Of a stretch of DNA of 64,000 nucleotides, positions 16,399 to 25,377 are shown one piece after another (within the stretch, counting starts at the first letter, position 1; every line of letters begins with the position of its first letter). Origin of the DNA: Bog-473 sp963745175. Its GTDB lineage: Bacteria; Actinomycetota; Acidimicrobiia; Acidimicrobiales; RAAP-2. Made by a program: the position numbers and the translations under genes. The DNA lies in contig CAVUWK010000007.1 of the NCBI GenBank assembly GCA_963745175.1, forward strand, positions 186,001 to 250,000, read 5' to 3'. The notes beneath the pieces were generated by a model, which saw only the letters and a list, made by a program, of their open reading frames with translations, did not search any database and was not told the origin of the DNA.

Positions 16399-16572
16399 TC
16401 AGTGCTGGTCCTGCGGTGTCTCAGTGGCCTCGTCGGGTGCCGATTCCTCTGGACCCGACCACGTAGCTGGGGGATCACTGGCCGGGAACGACTCCTCCCC
16501 CGCTTCGTCGGGCTCGTCATCGAGATCGAGCGGATCCTCGTCTGTGCGTGGCGCCATGCCGTCATCAGCCAT
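16399..16572 (-). CDS. Small acidic protein with an ESFPASDPPA motif
   Basis: This 57-residue, strongly acidic protein begins MADDGMAPRTDEDPLDLDDE and contains GEESFPASDPPATW, a short motif found in many small bacterial proteins of unknown role. A GGGAGG ribosome-binding site lies 9 nt before the ATG. The product is probably disordered and soluble. It lies directly before nothing on its strand except the 4-TM gene's antisense, so it may be monocistronic or follow the thiolase gene, whose stop is 39 bp upstream. Confidence 0.75.
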   Translation of the reverse strand: MADDGMAPRTDEDPLDLDDEPDEAGEESFPASDPPATWSGPEESAPDEATETPQDQH

Positions 16573-16611
16573 GGTAACGATCCTCCCGTTGGAGTCCCCA
16601 GTGTTGTCCCA

Positions 16612-17850
16612 TTAAGAAGCGCTCGCACTCTCCAACACGAGGGCGACCCCCTGGCCTGATCCGACACAGACGCCGAGGACGCCGTAGCGCACCTGACGCT
16701 CGTTTAGCTCGGTGGCCAATGTGAGAACGTAGCGGGTGCCCGATGACCCGAACGGATGTCCGATGGCCACCGCGCCACCGTTGGGGTTAAGGCGATCGTC
16801 GGGCACCACGAAGCCATCCAGCTGGATCGGCAGCTCGCGCAAAACCCCGAGGGCCTGAGCCGCGAAGGCCTCATGCACCTCCCACACGTCAATGTCCGTT
16901 GGCGCCAGTTTGGCTCGTTGGAGTGCCTTGGCGATGGCAAAAGCCGGTGCTATCCCCATGATCTGGGGGTCGAGGGCGTATGTCGCCGACGCCACGACCC
17001 GCGCCAACGGGGTCAGCTCGAGGGACTGGGCGGCCTCCTCAGAGGCGAGGAGGACGGCGGAGGCACCATCGCTGAGCGGCGACGAATTTCCCGCCGTCAT
17101 CTGCGTGGTGTTGGGCTGGGGTGGGAGCGCAGCCAACTGTTCGGCCGTGGTGTCACCTCTGATCGTTTCGTCGTGCTCGAAGGTCCGGCCGGGTGTTCTC
17201 CTGGTACCGGGGATCTCAATAGGGTGGATCTCCGCCGCAAAGCGACCAGAGTCACGGGCGGTGGCGGCGTGTTGGTGGGAGCGCAAGGCGAAGGCGTCGA
17301 TCTCCTCGCGGCTCAGCTGGTAACGGTCGGCCACGTTCTGCGCCGTCTTGATCATCTCGACGTAGGCATTACGCGCCAGCAGACCCGGGTTGGGCGGCCC
17401 GCCGGCCCCCGCCCACATGGTGTCGAGCAGGAGGACCGGTCCCCGCGGACTGAACGGGGCATCACCCTTCATGTTGGCCCAACCCGAGCGCGACATGGAC
17501 TCGACCCCGCCAGCCAGTCCGATCTCGAGCTCGCCGCTGCGGATGGCATGGGCAATGTTGATGGCACCGGTGAGCGAGGAGGCACAGAAGCGGTTCACGG
17601 TGACCGCGGGCACGGAGTCAGGGAACCCCGCCGCCAGCGCACCCCAGCGCGCGATGTCCCCCATGCCCTCGTGGGCGACGTTCACACAGCCGGCGGTGAT
17701 GTCCTCGATCTTCTCGAGTGGTACACCCACTTTTTCGCAAGCGGCCACCATCGTCTGCCCCAGCAGGTCATCGGTGCGTATGTGGGACAACGAGCCGCCG
17801 TAGCGACCAACCGGCGTTCGTACGCCACCGAGGATGAACGCTTCGGTCAT
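16612..17850 (-). CDS. Thiolase (acetyl-CoA C-acyltransferase)
   Basis: A complete 412-residue thiolase. The nucleophilic Cys is in VNRFCASSLTG (about residue 88), EVHEAFAAQ carries the conserved Glu/His region, NPNGGAVAIGHPFGSSGTR has the catalytic His, and CVGSGQG near the C-terminus has the second Cys. It condenses or cleaves acyl-CoA in beta-oxidation or acetoacetyl-CoA formation. Its ATG overlaps the stop of the OsmC gene by 4 nt, so both are on one message. Degradative and biosynthetic types cannot be told apart by eye. Confidence 0.92.
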   Translation of the reverse strand: MTEAFILGGVRTPVGRYGGSLSHIRTDDLLGQTMVAACEKVGVPLEKIEDITAGCVNVAHEGMGDIARWGALAAGFPDSVPAVTVNRFCASSLTGAINIAHAIRSGELEIGLAGGVESMSRSGWANMKGDAPFSPRGPVLLLDTMWAGAGGPPNPGLLARNAYVEMIKTAQNVADRYQLSREEIDAFALRSHQHAATARDSGRFAAEIHPIEIPGTRRTPGRTFEHDETIRGDTTAEQLAALPPQPNTTQMTAGNSSPLSDGASAVLLASEEAAQSLELTPLARVVASATYALDPQIMGIAPAFAIAKALQRAKLAPTDIDVWEVHEAFAAQALGVLRELPIQLDGFVVPDDRLNPNGGAVAIGHPFGSSGTRYVLTLATELNERQVRYGVLGVCVGSGQGVALVLESASAS

Positions 17851-18272
17851 GGAGCCAACAACGCGTCGAGAGTGATTTCGGGCACGCCGGCCAGGGCACG
17901 GCTAACCGGACAGCCAGCTTTGGCCTCGAGCGCATACTCAACGAACGACGACTCTTCGAGGCCCGGCACCCGCCCAACGGTGACAAGATCGATTTTGGTA
18001 ATGGTCGGTGCGCCGTCGACCGATCGCAGAGTGACCGTCGCCTCCGTCTGAACCGATTCGGGTGGGTGACCAGCCTGGGCGAGGATGTTGGAGAGTGCCA
18101 TGGAGAAGCAGGAGGCATGAGCAGCCGCGATCAGCTGCTCGGGATTCGACCCAGGTCCGTCCTCAAATCGAGACTTGAAGGTGTAACCGCCGTGAATGCT
18201 GTCGCCCGCCGTGAACGTCCCTGCGCCTGTCGGGACGTCACCTTTCCACTCAGCAGTACCCTTCGCCGGCAT
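17847..18272 (-). CDS. osmC: OsmC/Ohr-family peroxiredoxin
   Basis: A 141-residue OsmC-type peroxidase that reduces organic hydroperoxides with a Cys pair. The N-terminal strand region reads GTAEWKGD, the peroxidatic Cys is in AAAHASCFSMALS and the resolving Cys in AKAGCPVSRAL. PEQLIAAAHASC is closer to OsmC than to Ohr. It precedes and overlaps the thiolase gene, which may link acyl-CoA turnover with peroxide removal. A clear ribosome-binding site (GAGG) lies upstream. Confidence 0.9.
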   Translation of the reverse strand: MPAKGTAEWKGDVPTGAGTFTAGDSIHGGYTFKSRFEDGPGSNPEQLIAAAHASCFSMALSNILAQAGHPPESVQTEATVTLRSVDGAPTITKIDLVTVGRVPGLEESSFVEYALEAKAGCPVSRALAGVPEITLDALLAP

Positions 18273-18385
18273 GTCGGACTCCTCGCTCAGCCATCCTGTC
18301 TGATTCGTTTGTCAATGTATCGGCCGACAACTCGCCTTCAACCGCTCAGCGAAGGGGCGCCTGTCGCACCGCTAGGCGACACCGG

Positions 18386-18631
18386 TCAGCGCGGCTTTCC
18401 GGTGTCCACCCATCGCTGAACGAGGTCGACTTGTTCGACGGGCCAAGCGCCATCGCAAGGCATTGAGCCAGCGCGGAGTTGGGTAACTATCGCGCTCGCG
18501 TGGGCGGCGACATCGTCATAAGACCACAGATCAAAGTGGGATTGCATTGACTCTCGGTCACGCTGACGAAACAGGGGTCTCACGTCTTCCTCGAAGCTCA
18601 CCGGCCCGTTTTCAGCAGGGGTGTCGGTCAT
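18386..18631 (-). CDS. Small protein resembling a heme-less cytochrome-c-like domain
   Basis: An 81-residue product (84 if the GTG at 18640 is used). It begins near VSFEEDVRPLFRQRDRESM and ends in VDLVQRWVDTGKPR. The framing VSFxxDVRPLF ... PxxQVDLxQRWVDxG is that of small cytochrome-c-like domains fused to many proteins, but the CxxCH heme motif is absent and the middle reads FDLWSYDDVAAHAS. It is probably a widely distributed small protein with this fold but no heme. AGAGG lies 12 nt before the ATG and 3 nt before the GTG; neither spacing is ideal. Confidence 0.7.
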   Translation of the reverse strand: MTDTPAENGPVSFEEDVRPLFRQRDRESMQSHFDLWSYDDVAAHASAIVTQLRAGSMPCDGAWPVEQVDLVQRWVDTGKPR

Positions 18632-18919
18632 GGGTGTCACCGTCCTCTTCTCGGGCTACCTCTCGTCGCGCTTGGAGCCGGACCCCATCCTTTCACTTCA
18701 CCCGTCACGCTGTGGCCGACGCGCCAGTCCTTGTGTCCGACCACCTTGACTCAGGGTTGACGATCCTCGCCATCGCCGCTCGGCAATCCGCGTCGGATCA
18801 GTCCATCGAAGACGACCGCTCTGCTCCTGCCAATTTCCGTAGGTTCGAGTCGCAGCCGGGTGTGGCGTGTCTCGCACCTCTTGTTGGCTGATCATCGAGA
18901 AGGATTACGGGTCCAGCTG

Positions 18920-19765
18920 CTATTCGCCGAGGAACTCCGCGACATCGGCTGCGAACTCAGTGTGATGTTGGAAGAGAAAACCGTGCGCGGAGTCCGGATA
19001 GATCTTGATCGTGGATTGCGGGATCAGTCCGGCCAAGAGATACGAGTAGCGCGGGAGGATCATCGGATCGCTGTCTCCGTTGGCGATGAAAATCGGGACG
19101 CTGATTGCGTTCACCTTCTGGAGCAGCGCATGATTCGGGATACCCCATTCGCATACCGCGTCGTACTGGCTTAACCGTGTTTCCCAGGTTGTCTGCGCAT
19201 CCCGGTCCTCCTGCCTGGCGTACATGCGGCCCAACGCTTGCTTACCAGCCAGCTGGCTCGCGTCCGACGGCGCGAAGAACACGCTCAGATACTCCTCGGG
19301 GCTGGTCTCCGGTGTGCCAACCGCTCCGATCACCTCCGGTGCCCAGCCATGCATTCCGTCGGCGCCCTCGGGTGCCGCAGAGGCCAGGATCGCCCTTCGC
19401 ACGACATCGGGCCTCGAAAGCAGGATCTCCTGCGCGACGAAGCTGCCGATGGAGAACCCAAGGAGATCGACCTGCTGGAAACCCATCGCAGCGATGAACG
19501 CAGTGGCCCCGTGCGCCATTTCTCGCACTGAGTTCGGGGTCGCGCCTGATGAACTGCCTACCCCCATGTTGTCGAACGCCACAACCTTGCTGGTCGACGC
19601 CAACGCGTCGACCAGAGCAGGATCCCAGCTATCCAAGTTCCCCCTGAAATGCTGAAGGAGCAGTAGAGGCACGAGCCCATCGCCCGTCTCCCGGTACGCG
19701 TAATCCACGCCATTCAAAGCGCCGACCATCTGGTTCGGGAGTCCGGAGTAGGGTCCCGGAGTCAT
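18920..19765 (-). CDS. Alpha/beta hydrolase (serine type)
   Basis: A 281-residue hydrolase. The nucleophile elbow LLGFSIGSFVA holds a Ser, ANGDSDPMI the acid and DSAHGF the His. LLLLQHFRGNLDSWDPAL carries the oxyanion strand. It resembles small esterases or hydrolases that act on lipophilic substrates. ATG 19765 overlaps the stop of the tautomerase by 4 nt (ATGA); the frame is open to 19858 but without similarity. It is the last gene of a three-gene minus-strand set. Confidence 0.87.
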   Translation of the reverse strand: MTPGPYSGLPNQMVGALNGVDYAYRETGDGLVPLLLLQHFRGNLDSWDPALVDALASTSKVVAFDNMGVGSSSGATPNSVREMAHGATAFIAAMGFQQVDLLGFSIGSFVAQEILLSRPDVVRRAILASAAPEGADGMHGWAPEVIGAVGTPETSPEEYLSVFFAPSDASQLAGKQALGRMYARQEDRDAQTTWETRLSQYDAVCEWGIPNHALLQKVNAISVPIFIANGDSDPMILPRYSYLLAGLIPQSTIKIYPDSAHGFLFQHHTEFAADVAEFLGE

Positions 19766-20205
19766 TGAGAGGTCCTGTTCTCCGCGAGGGCAGCCAACGC
19801 ACTCCTGGCAGCGTATGCGATGTCGGATCCGGTGTTGGCATGCCCATTGATCCCCCATCCGCCGTCGGGCGACTCCGTGATGAGCACCCAGGTGCGCTCG
19901 GTCAGCGAGGGATCGCTAGCTGCGGCAGCAACGATGTCGGTCAGTTCCCGCACGACGCCGAGTTGCTTGTCACGATCCAAGACGCCAGCGGGCGTCAGCA
20001 CCTGCACCCGGACGTAATTTTCGTCGCCGTCGACATTCGACAAGGAACCGGCAGGGAGGTCGTGGACAAAGGCAGCAGTGTTCCTTCGAAACAGGGACAA
20101 TTCCGGAACCTTCTCCCATCGCATGACGGCCGCGGCGAGGTCTTTGGCAAGAGAGTGCTTATCGGCAAAGGTCCCCTCCGCCGAGTACACGTCGATCATG
20201 GGCAC
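19762..20205 (-). CDS. Tautomerase-superfamily protein
   Basis: A 147-residue member of the tautomerase superfamily, which uses an N-terminal proline as general base. Starting at GTG 20205 gives MPMIDVYSAEGTF, so the mature N-terminus would be the catalytic Pro; AGGAG lies 6 nt before this GTG. An ATG 6 nt upstream (MPVPMI) has its ribosome-binding site touching it and would bury the proline. The doubled length fits the longer two-repeat group, not the 62-residue 4-oxalocrotonate type. It sits between two alpha/beta hydrolases, as expected for a small aromatic or halo-organic catabolic set. Confidence 0.82.
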   Translation of the reverse strand: MPMIDVYSAEGTFADKHSLAKDLAAAVMRWEKVPELSLFRRNTAAFVHDLPAGSLSNVDGDENYVRVQVLTPAGVLDRDKQLGVVRELTDIVAAAASDPSLTERTWVLITESPDGGWGINGHANTGSDIAYAARSALAALAENRTSQ

Positions 20206-20256
20206 GGGCATCTCCTATCGGAACAGTTTGGCGAGCACGGGTGTGGCGATCGAGTT

Positions 20257-21111
20257 CTACCGAGGTCGCTCGTCCATCGACTGTTGGCTCAGTTCCCGGT
20301 ACCCGGAGCTGAGCCAGCGGAAGAGCACATCCCCGTACAAATCCGGCACCTCCTCCCAAGCGAAGTGCCCGGCAGGGAGAAGGTCCATCCTGCTGTTGGG
20401 GAGCCGCTCATGCAGGAACTCTTGGTTGGCCATGGGGATTAACGGATCATCGCGTCCGCAGACGATCTGAACGGGCGTCACGATGCGGGACAGTTTCTCG
20501 GCCAGGATGGGTAGCTCGGTCGGATAGGTCCGGACGTATCGGGCAGACTCGACGAAGCGGTCACCTGCGTAGGATTCAAGGTAGTCGTCGCGGACCTCCG
20601 GCGGCGGCGGGCCGCCGGCCATGGCGTCATAGGTCGGCGCGAGGATCTCCTTCGAATCGAGCTGGCGGAATCCCTCCATGTCAGGCGCCTCGATGATGTC
20701 CTTCAGGGATCCGCCGACCTGAAGTGGAACGGCGATGCCTCCACCGCCGACCACCAAGCTGCGCACAAGAGCAGGATTGCTCACAGCAGCCCACAGGGCG
20801 GCTGACGTCCCGACATCTTGGGCGACCAAGTGCACGGGACCCAAGTCCCACTCCGCCACCAACTGCAAAAGGAATGCCCCCATAGCGGGCGGTGACAGCA
20901 GGTCGAACTGACGCTCGGACTGACCGAATCCTGGCAGATCGATCGCAACGAGGTGGAACTGCTCGGCCAGGTGATCCCATACTTTTCGGAAGGCAAGCAC
21001 GCTCTCAGGCCAAGGGCTCGTCAGGATCGCCGTTTCGCTCGCCCCCTGACCGGCTTCGGCGAAGCGAATCTTCACGCCATCTGCTTCCCGGCTGTCTAGA
21101 ACCATCGCCAT
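20257..21111 (-). CDS. Alpha/beta hydrolase with an Asp nucleophile
   Basis: A 284-residue hydrolase. The elbow position reads LVAQDVGTSAALWA, placing an Asp where most esterases have Ser, as in haloalkane dehalogenases and epoxide hydrolases. LPGFGQSE precedes the cap domain, CGRDDPLIP gives the acid and PAGHFAWEEVPD the His. It is therefore better called a dehalogenase- or epoxide-hydrolase-like enzyme than an esterase. ATG 21111 has a GGTGG ribosome-binding site; the frame is open to 21291 without similarity. First gene of the hydrolase-tautomerase-hydrolase set. Confidence 0.83.
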   Translation of the reverse strand: MAMVLDSREADGVKIRFAEAGQGASETAILTSPWPESVLAFRKVWDHLAEQFHLVAIDLPGFGQSERQFDLLSPPAMGAFLLQLVAEWDLGPVHLVAQDVGTSAALWAAVSNPALVRSLVVGGGGIAVPLQVGGSLKDIIEAPDMEGFRQLDSKEILAPTYDAMAGGPPPPEVRDDYLESYAGDRFVESARYVRTYPTELPILAEKLSRIVTPVQIVCGRDDPLIPMANQEFLHERLPNSRMDLLPAGHFAWEEVPDLYGDVLFRWLSSGYRELSQQSMDERPR

Positions 21112-21287
21112 GAGTCCACCCTTCGCGACGAACATCGACCGTCGAGCACTCGACTCAACTCTGACGACTCCGTGTGCCAGTGCGCATCGCGTGTTCGCGT
21201 CATATCTCTTCCGGCGAGTCGCGACGGCTGATCTGCACCCATCTGACCTGGTACTCCGGCTACTGGATCGCCGGACCCACGACGGGC

Positions 21288-24116
21288 TCAAGGACGAAGA
21301 TCGTGGAGACCTGCCAATCGGGTCAGCTCGACGCGTGAATTGACGTCCAATTTGGCGAAGACATGACGCAGGTGGCCGCTCACCGTGTGCTGGGAGACGA
21401 AGAGTCGCTCTGCCACCTCTCGGTTGGTCAGCCCTTGGGCGACCAGCCTCGCCACCGCGAGCTCGGAGTCGGTCATGGCGGTCCAGCCCATTCCCGGACG
21501 CTGCACCGCTACCAGCCGCCGGCGCACGCCCAAGGCCCTGAGGCGGCCGCGCACCCGTCCGGCATCCCAGGCCGCTCCCGCCTGGGCGTACAGCTCCAAC
21601 GCCCGGCCGAATGCCTCGACGGCTCCGTCGGTGTCGCCTCCGTCGACAGTCGCGACTCCCAGGTCCTCCAGTGCCGCGGCGCTGGCCAGGGGACGAGGTC
21701 CGTCCTCGTAGAGCGCGACCGCCTCCGCCAGCTCCTTAGGGTTGTGGTCGAGCAGACCCTTCGCGTGGGCGGCGGCCGCCGCTATCGATCGAATCTGAGG
21801 ATTGAGCCGAGCCCGACACTGAGCTGCGTCGGCCGCACGGACCGCGAGTTCATGGTCGTGCGCGGCGAGAGCGATGTGGATCAGGCGAGCCTCGTCGGCC
21901 ACGTCCATCGGAAACAGCGGCACGATGGACAGACGCTCCTCTTCGCCGAAAGCGCCGAGCCACTCGTGGGCGCGAGCGGCGTCACCGGCTGCCATTTCTT
22001 GCAACGCAAGCAGCCAAGCGGCGTGATGACGAACGCTGGGGGCACTCTGACGGAGCATCACCTCGGCAATTTCCCTAGTCAGCCGAGACAGGCCCGGATC
22101 ACCCAGATGCAGGGCGACGCGTCCCAGTGCAACGACCCCGGCCGCGTCCAAGACACTGACGATGTGGGGTGCCATGTCCACTGTGAGCTGCCCTTCAAGA
22201 GCCGCGGCCGCATCGGCCAGACGGCCCATCTGCAGGAGCTGCCTGCCACGCCCGGTCTCGAAGATGCTCAGAGCCCAGCCCTGCCGGTCACGTTGGGCCG
22301 AGGCGACCCCTTCAGTCGACATCTGTAGGGACACATCGAGACGATCGGCGATCGTGAGCACATCGCAACGCCACTGATAGGTGAGGTGGCCCCGGGTGTC
22401 GTCGCTGGTGCGAAGCCCGGAGCGCAAAGCTCTCTCTACCATTTCGAGCGCTCCGGGGAACTCTCCGTCGGCATACATGAGACCGGATTGGGCGAGTTCC
22501 GACGCAAACCGCGCGGCGACATCGCCGCTGCTTCGGACCGCAACTGCCACCTCTTCAAGCATGGCACGGGCGTCGTCGCGGCGACCCGCTGTCACCAGGT
22601 TGTGGAACAACAATGCCAAGTGCCGGGCCCTCAGGTCGGCCGGGAGACCTGGAAGGGCGAGAGCTTGACGACATTCCTCGGCGCGCACGTCGGAAGATAT
22701 GGCGAACATTCCTGCAATGCTCAGGCGGACCTCTGCTTCTTGCTCGGCCGGGAATACCTGATGCAGCGCCGAGTCGGCGAATGTCTTTGCTTCCTCGCCG
22801 CGCCCCGCGGCATGCAGCCAGACTGCCGTCTGAGCCACCAGCGGCCCTCGCAAAGGATGCCGCCAGGAAGCAAGGTCGAGGGCGCGCTGGCCCAGGTCGG
22901 CGGCCGCACCGGGATCCGTTGTGCCGAGCGCCTCGGCCGCTTTCAACAGCGTTGCGATAGCGACTTCGTCGCCAGGTTCGGCACTTTCAGCTAGTTGCGT
23001 CGCCACTTCGACCGGCAAGGCTCCTCCGGCAAGGAGCACCGAGGCCGCCTGTCGATCGAGGGAGCGAAGCACCGAGACAGGCACACTCGCTCGCACCGCT
23101 TCAAGCGTCAGATCGTGGCCGAACATGAGCCGGCCGTCGGATTCGGTCAGCAGATCAGCGTGAACAAGCTCGTCAACGGGCGTCAGCAGCTCTGACGCTG
23201 ACAGGTTGAGCATTGCCGCCACGTCGTCTAAGGAAAACCTCCGCCCGAGCGCAGCTGCGACCGTCGCCACTCGACGAGCCGAATCGGACATTCGCTCCAG
23301 CCGCAATCGCATGCTCTGACTCACACGATGAGGCAACCTCCACTCGACCAACTCAGCGTGTCCGGATTCGACTCGGACAAGTCCCTCTTCGCGCAGTCCC
23401 GAGAGGAGCTCTACGAGAAGGAAGGGGCTGCCGGCTGGCCTCTCCGCCATCTTCAGTAACTCGCTGTCAGGTTCCGCTCCGAGGACGTCGGCGGCCATCT
23501 GCGCGACCCCAGCCTGGTCCAATGGACCGAGAGCAATCTTGGCCGCTCCCCCACGCTCCAGGAACTCCACAGCGCTCCGAACCTGGGGCGATCCCTGTCC
23601 GGGGCGGAGGGCCACAACCCAGCCGATCGGTACCGTGGCCAGACGAGATGGCAACGCCCGAAGCGCCGCAGCGGTCCCGCTGTCGGCCCACTGGAGGTCA
23701 TCGAGGCAGACCAGCAAGGGCCCCCTGAGCGCCGCCCCCTCGAGCAGCGCTTCGAGATCCTGCAACAGCCAATATCTCTGCTCGGGAGAAGCGTGGGCGT
23801 CGCCCAATGCCGTGCGTTGAAGGATCGGAGAGGAGCCGCCGAACAGAGCCTCCATCAGCACCGATAGTTGGACGACGGTGTCGGCCGGGTCAGCTGCTCC
23901 GCAACCGACCCGTATCGACAGGCGGGCCGCCATCGACGCCACCTCTGCCAGAAGGCGGCTCTTGCCGATGCCGGCGCCCCCCTCGACCAGGACGACCGTT
24001 CCCACACCTGAAAGCAGCTGGTCCAGCTGCTGACCCAGGACCGTTAACTCTGCGTCGCGGCCACGGACCACCTCCCTTGGGGCCGTCTCCTTCGCTCGAA
24101 GCATCTGTCGGTCCAC
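21288..24116 (-). CDS. Second large LuxR-family (LAL-type) regulator
   Basis: A 942-residue LAL-type regulator. Walker A is GGAGIGKSRLL near residue 46 and Walker B LLVCLDDLQWAD near 137; a long TPR-like middle follows, then a C-terminal LuxR HTH (MTDSELAVARLVAQGLTNRE and VSQHTVSGHLRHVFAKLDVN). It ends 177 bp before the hydrolase operon start and is on the same strand, so it may regulate that set or be co-transcribed with it. A 6-bp inverted repeat lies 29-50 bp upstream of its start. Confidence 0.9.
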   Translation of the reverse strand: MDRQMLRAKETAPREVVRGRDAELTVLGQQLDQLLSGVGTVVLVEGGAGIGKSRLLAEVASMAARLSIRVGCGAADPADTVVQLSVLMEALFGGSSPILQRTALGDAHASPEQRYWLLQDLEALLEGAALRGPLLVCLDDLQWADSGTAAALRALPSRLATVPIGWVVALRPGQGSPQVRSAVEFLERGGAAKIALGPLDQAGVAQMAADVLGAEPDSELLKMAERPAGSPFLLVELLSGLREEGLVRVESGHAELVEWRLPHRVSQSMRLRLERMSDSARRVATVAAALGRRFSLDDVAAMLNLSASELLTPVDELVHADLLTESDGRLMFGHDLTLEAVRASVPVSVLRSLDRQAASVLLAGGALPVEVATQLAESAEPGDEVAIATLLKAAEALGTTDPGAAADLGQRALDLASWRHPLRGPLVAQTAVWLHAAGRGEEAKTFADSALHQVFPAEQEAEVRLSIAGMFAISSDVRAEECRQALALPGLPADLRARHLALLFHNLVTAGRRDDARAMLEEVAVAVRSSGDVAARFASELAQSGLMYADGEFPGALEMVERALRSGLRTSDDTRGHLTYQWRCDVLTIADRLDVSLQMSTEGVASAQRDRQGWALSIFETGRGRQLLQMGRLADAAAALEGQLTVDMAPHIVSVLDAAGVVALGRVALHLGDPGLSRLTREIAEVMLRQSAPSVRHHAAWLLALQEMAAGDAARAHEWLGAFGEEERLSIVPLFPMDVADEARLIHIALAAHDHELAVRAADAAQCRARLNPQIRSIAAAAAHAKGLLDHNPKELAEAVALYEDGPRPLASAAALEDLGVATVDGGDTDGAVEAFGRALELYAQAGAAWDAGRVRGRLRALGVRRRLVAVQRPGMGWTAMTDSELAVARLVAQGLTNREVAERLFVSQHTVSGHLRHVFAKLDVNSRVELTRLAGLHDLRP

Positions 24117-24435
24117 TGGCAGCCCCTCGGCTGATCACGGGATGTCGTACAACCAACATCGTACGAACTGCTCGCAGACTCTGCCTCCGGGACCAGAAAG
24201 CCCGTCTGCGCCGACGACCCGAAGGTGCGTGGGAGGTCCCAGTAACGAGGGGTCCAGAAGGTCGCAGCGTCTGCGGCCCGCGGGCCACCCCGACGAGCAC
24301 AGGCTCGAACTCGGGGAGCGGCCACGGGAATCAGCACGACGTCGCCCGGGGAGAGACAGCACGATCATGTGATGTGGCCGGCGGCGCGTTGGCATCAGAC
24401 TGAGGCTTCGACGAAGAACCAAACGGAGGTCCCCA
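24117..24435. other. 319-bp divergent region between LAL regulator and hydrolase gene
   Basis: This region holds the outward promoters of the LAL gene (minus) and the alpha/beta hydrolase gene (plus). Apart from the inverted repeat at 24145-24166 I see no clear promoter consensus. The hydrolase start is preceded by GGAGG about 8 nt upstream. Confidence 0.5.
24145..24166. promoter_or_regulatory. Inverted repeat upstream of LAL regulator
   Basis: Arms TCGTAC and GTACGA are separated by 10 bp, 29 bp before the LAL start codon. It is a possible operator for the LAL protein or another dimeric regulator. With 6-bp arms, chance cannot be excluded. Confidence 0.3.
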
Positions 24436-25152
24436 ATGGCGTCCCACCCGACTGTGGTCCTGGTTCACGGTGCTTTTGCTGACGCGTCCGGGTTCGCCGG
24501 CGTGTTACGTGAGCTTCAGTCCAAAGGGATCGACGCCCGAGCCCCGATGAACCCCTTGCGGAGCCTCGCCTTCGACGCCGACGCGATCGCCAAATACACG
24601 AGCACCATTGATGAGCCAGTCATCCTCGTCGGACACTCCTATGGCGGCGCGGTCATCTCGCAGGCCGCACCTTCGATCAAGAGTGTCGTCGGCCTCGTGT
24701 TCCTGTCCGCCTTCGCGCTTGATGAGGGCGAGAACGCCGCTGGCATCCAAGAGCCCTATCCTCCGTCTCTGGTGGGCAAGAACGTCGAGCCGACCCCCTA
24801 CGACGCTCCCGGAGCGCCGGGTGGACCCGACCTGTTCATCCCCATCTCGCTGTTTCATGAGGCCTTCTGCGCAGACTTGCCGGCCGAAGTCGCCGCCACC
24901 ATGGCTGTGAGTCAGCGACCAGTGAGCGCGGCAGCCTTCACCGAGAACGCCACCGCTGCTGGTTGGAAGAACCTTCCATCGTGGTACATGGTTTCAGAGC
25001 TGGACAACGCCATCCCGCCAGACTGCGAGCGCTTCATGGCCAAGCGGGCTGACGCCACCGTCGAGTCGGTGAGTGGAGGATCGCACGCTGCATTCATCGC
25101 CCAACCCGGCGTCGCGGCAGGCCTTATCCTCAAGGCCGTCGAGGCCACCTGA
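24436..25152 (+). CDS. Alpha/beta hydrolase (EstC-like)
   Basis: A 238-residue alpha/beta hydrolase. LVHGAFADASGF holds the oxyanion region, LVGHSYGGAVIS the Ser nucleophile, MVSELDNAIPPD the acid region and GGSHAAFIAQP the catalytic His. The HGAFADASGF start and compact size are typical of the EstC/salicylate-esterase-like group common in actinobacteria. It is transcribed divergently from the LAL regulator, which could control it. GGAGG lies before ATG 24436. Substrate unknown. Confidence 0.9.
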   Translation: MASHPTVVLVHGAFADASGFAGVLRELQSKGIDARAPMNPLRSLAFDADAIAKYTSTIDEPVILVGHSYGGAVISQAAPSIKSVVGLVFLSAFALDEGENAAGIQEPYPPSLVGKNVEPTPYDAPGAPGGPDLFIPISLFHEAFCADLPAEVAATMAVSQRPVSAAAFTENATAAGWKNLPSWYMVSELDNAIPPDCERFMAKRADATVESVSGGSHAAFIAQPGVAAGLILKAVEAT

Positions 25153-25377
25153 AGAGCGTTCCGGTCACACGGTCCGACCTGAGCCACATCGTCTAGGCCG
25201 TCGCGTTCGATCCAGGCCATGTGCAGGGTTTGATACCGAGGAACCCCCAAAGCACCCCGGCGGCTGATCGGTCAACGCACCGATCGGCGGTGCCGAATGA
25301 CCCGGAACCACGGAGGATGCAAGCAGCACAAGGGCGGCGGCGAACTTTTCGGCGTCGTCGAACTCAGGTAGCTCTTG

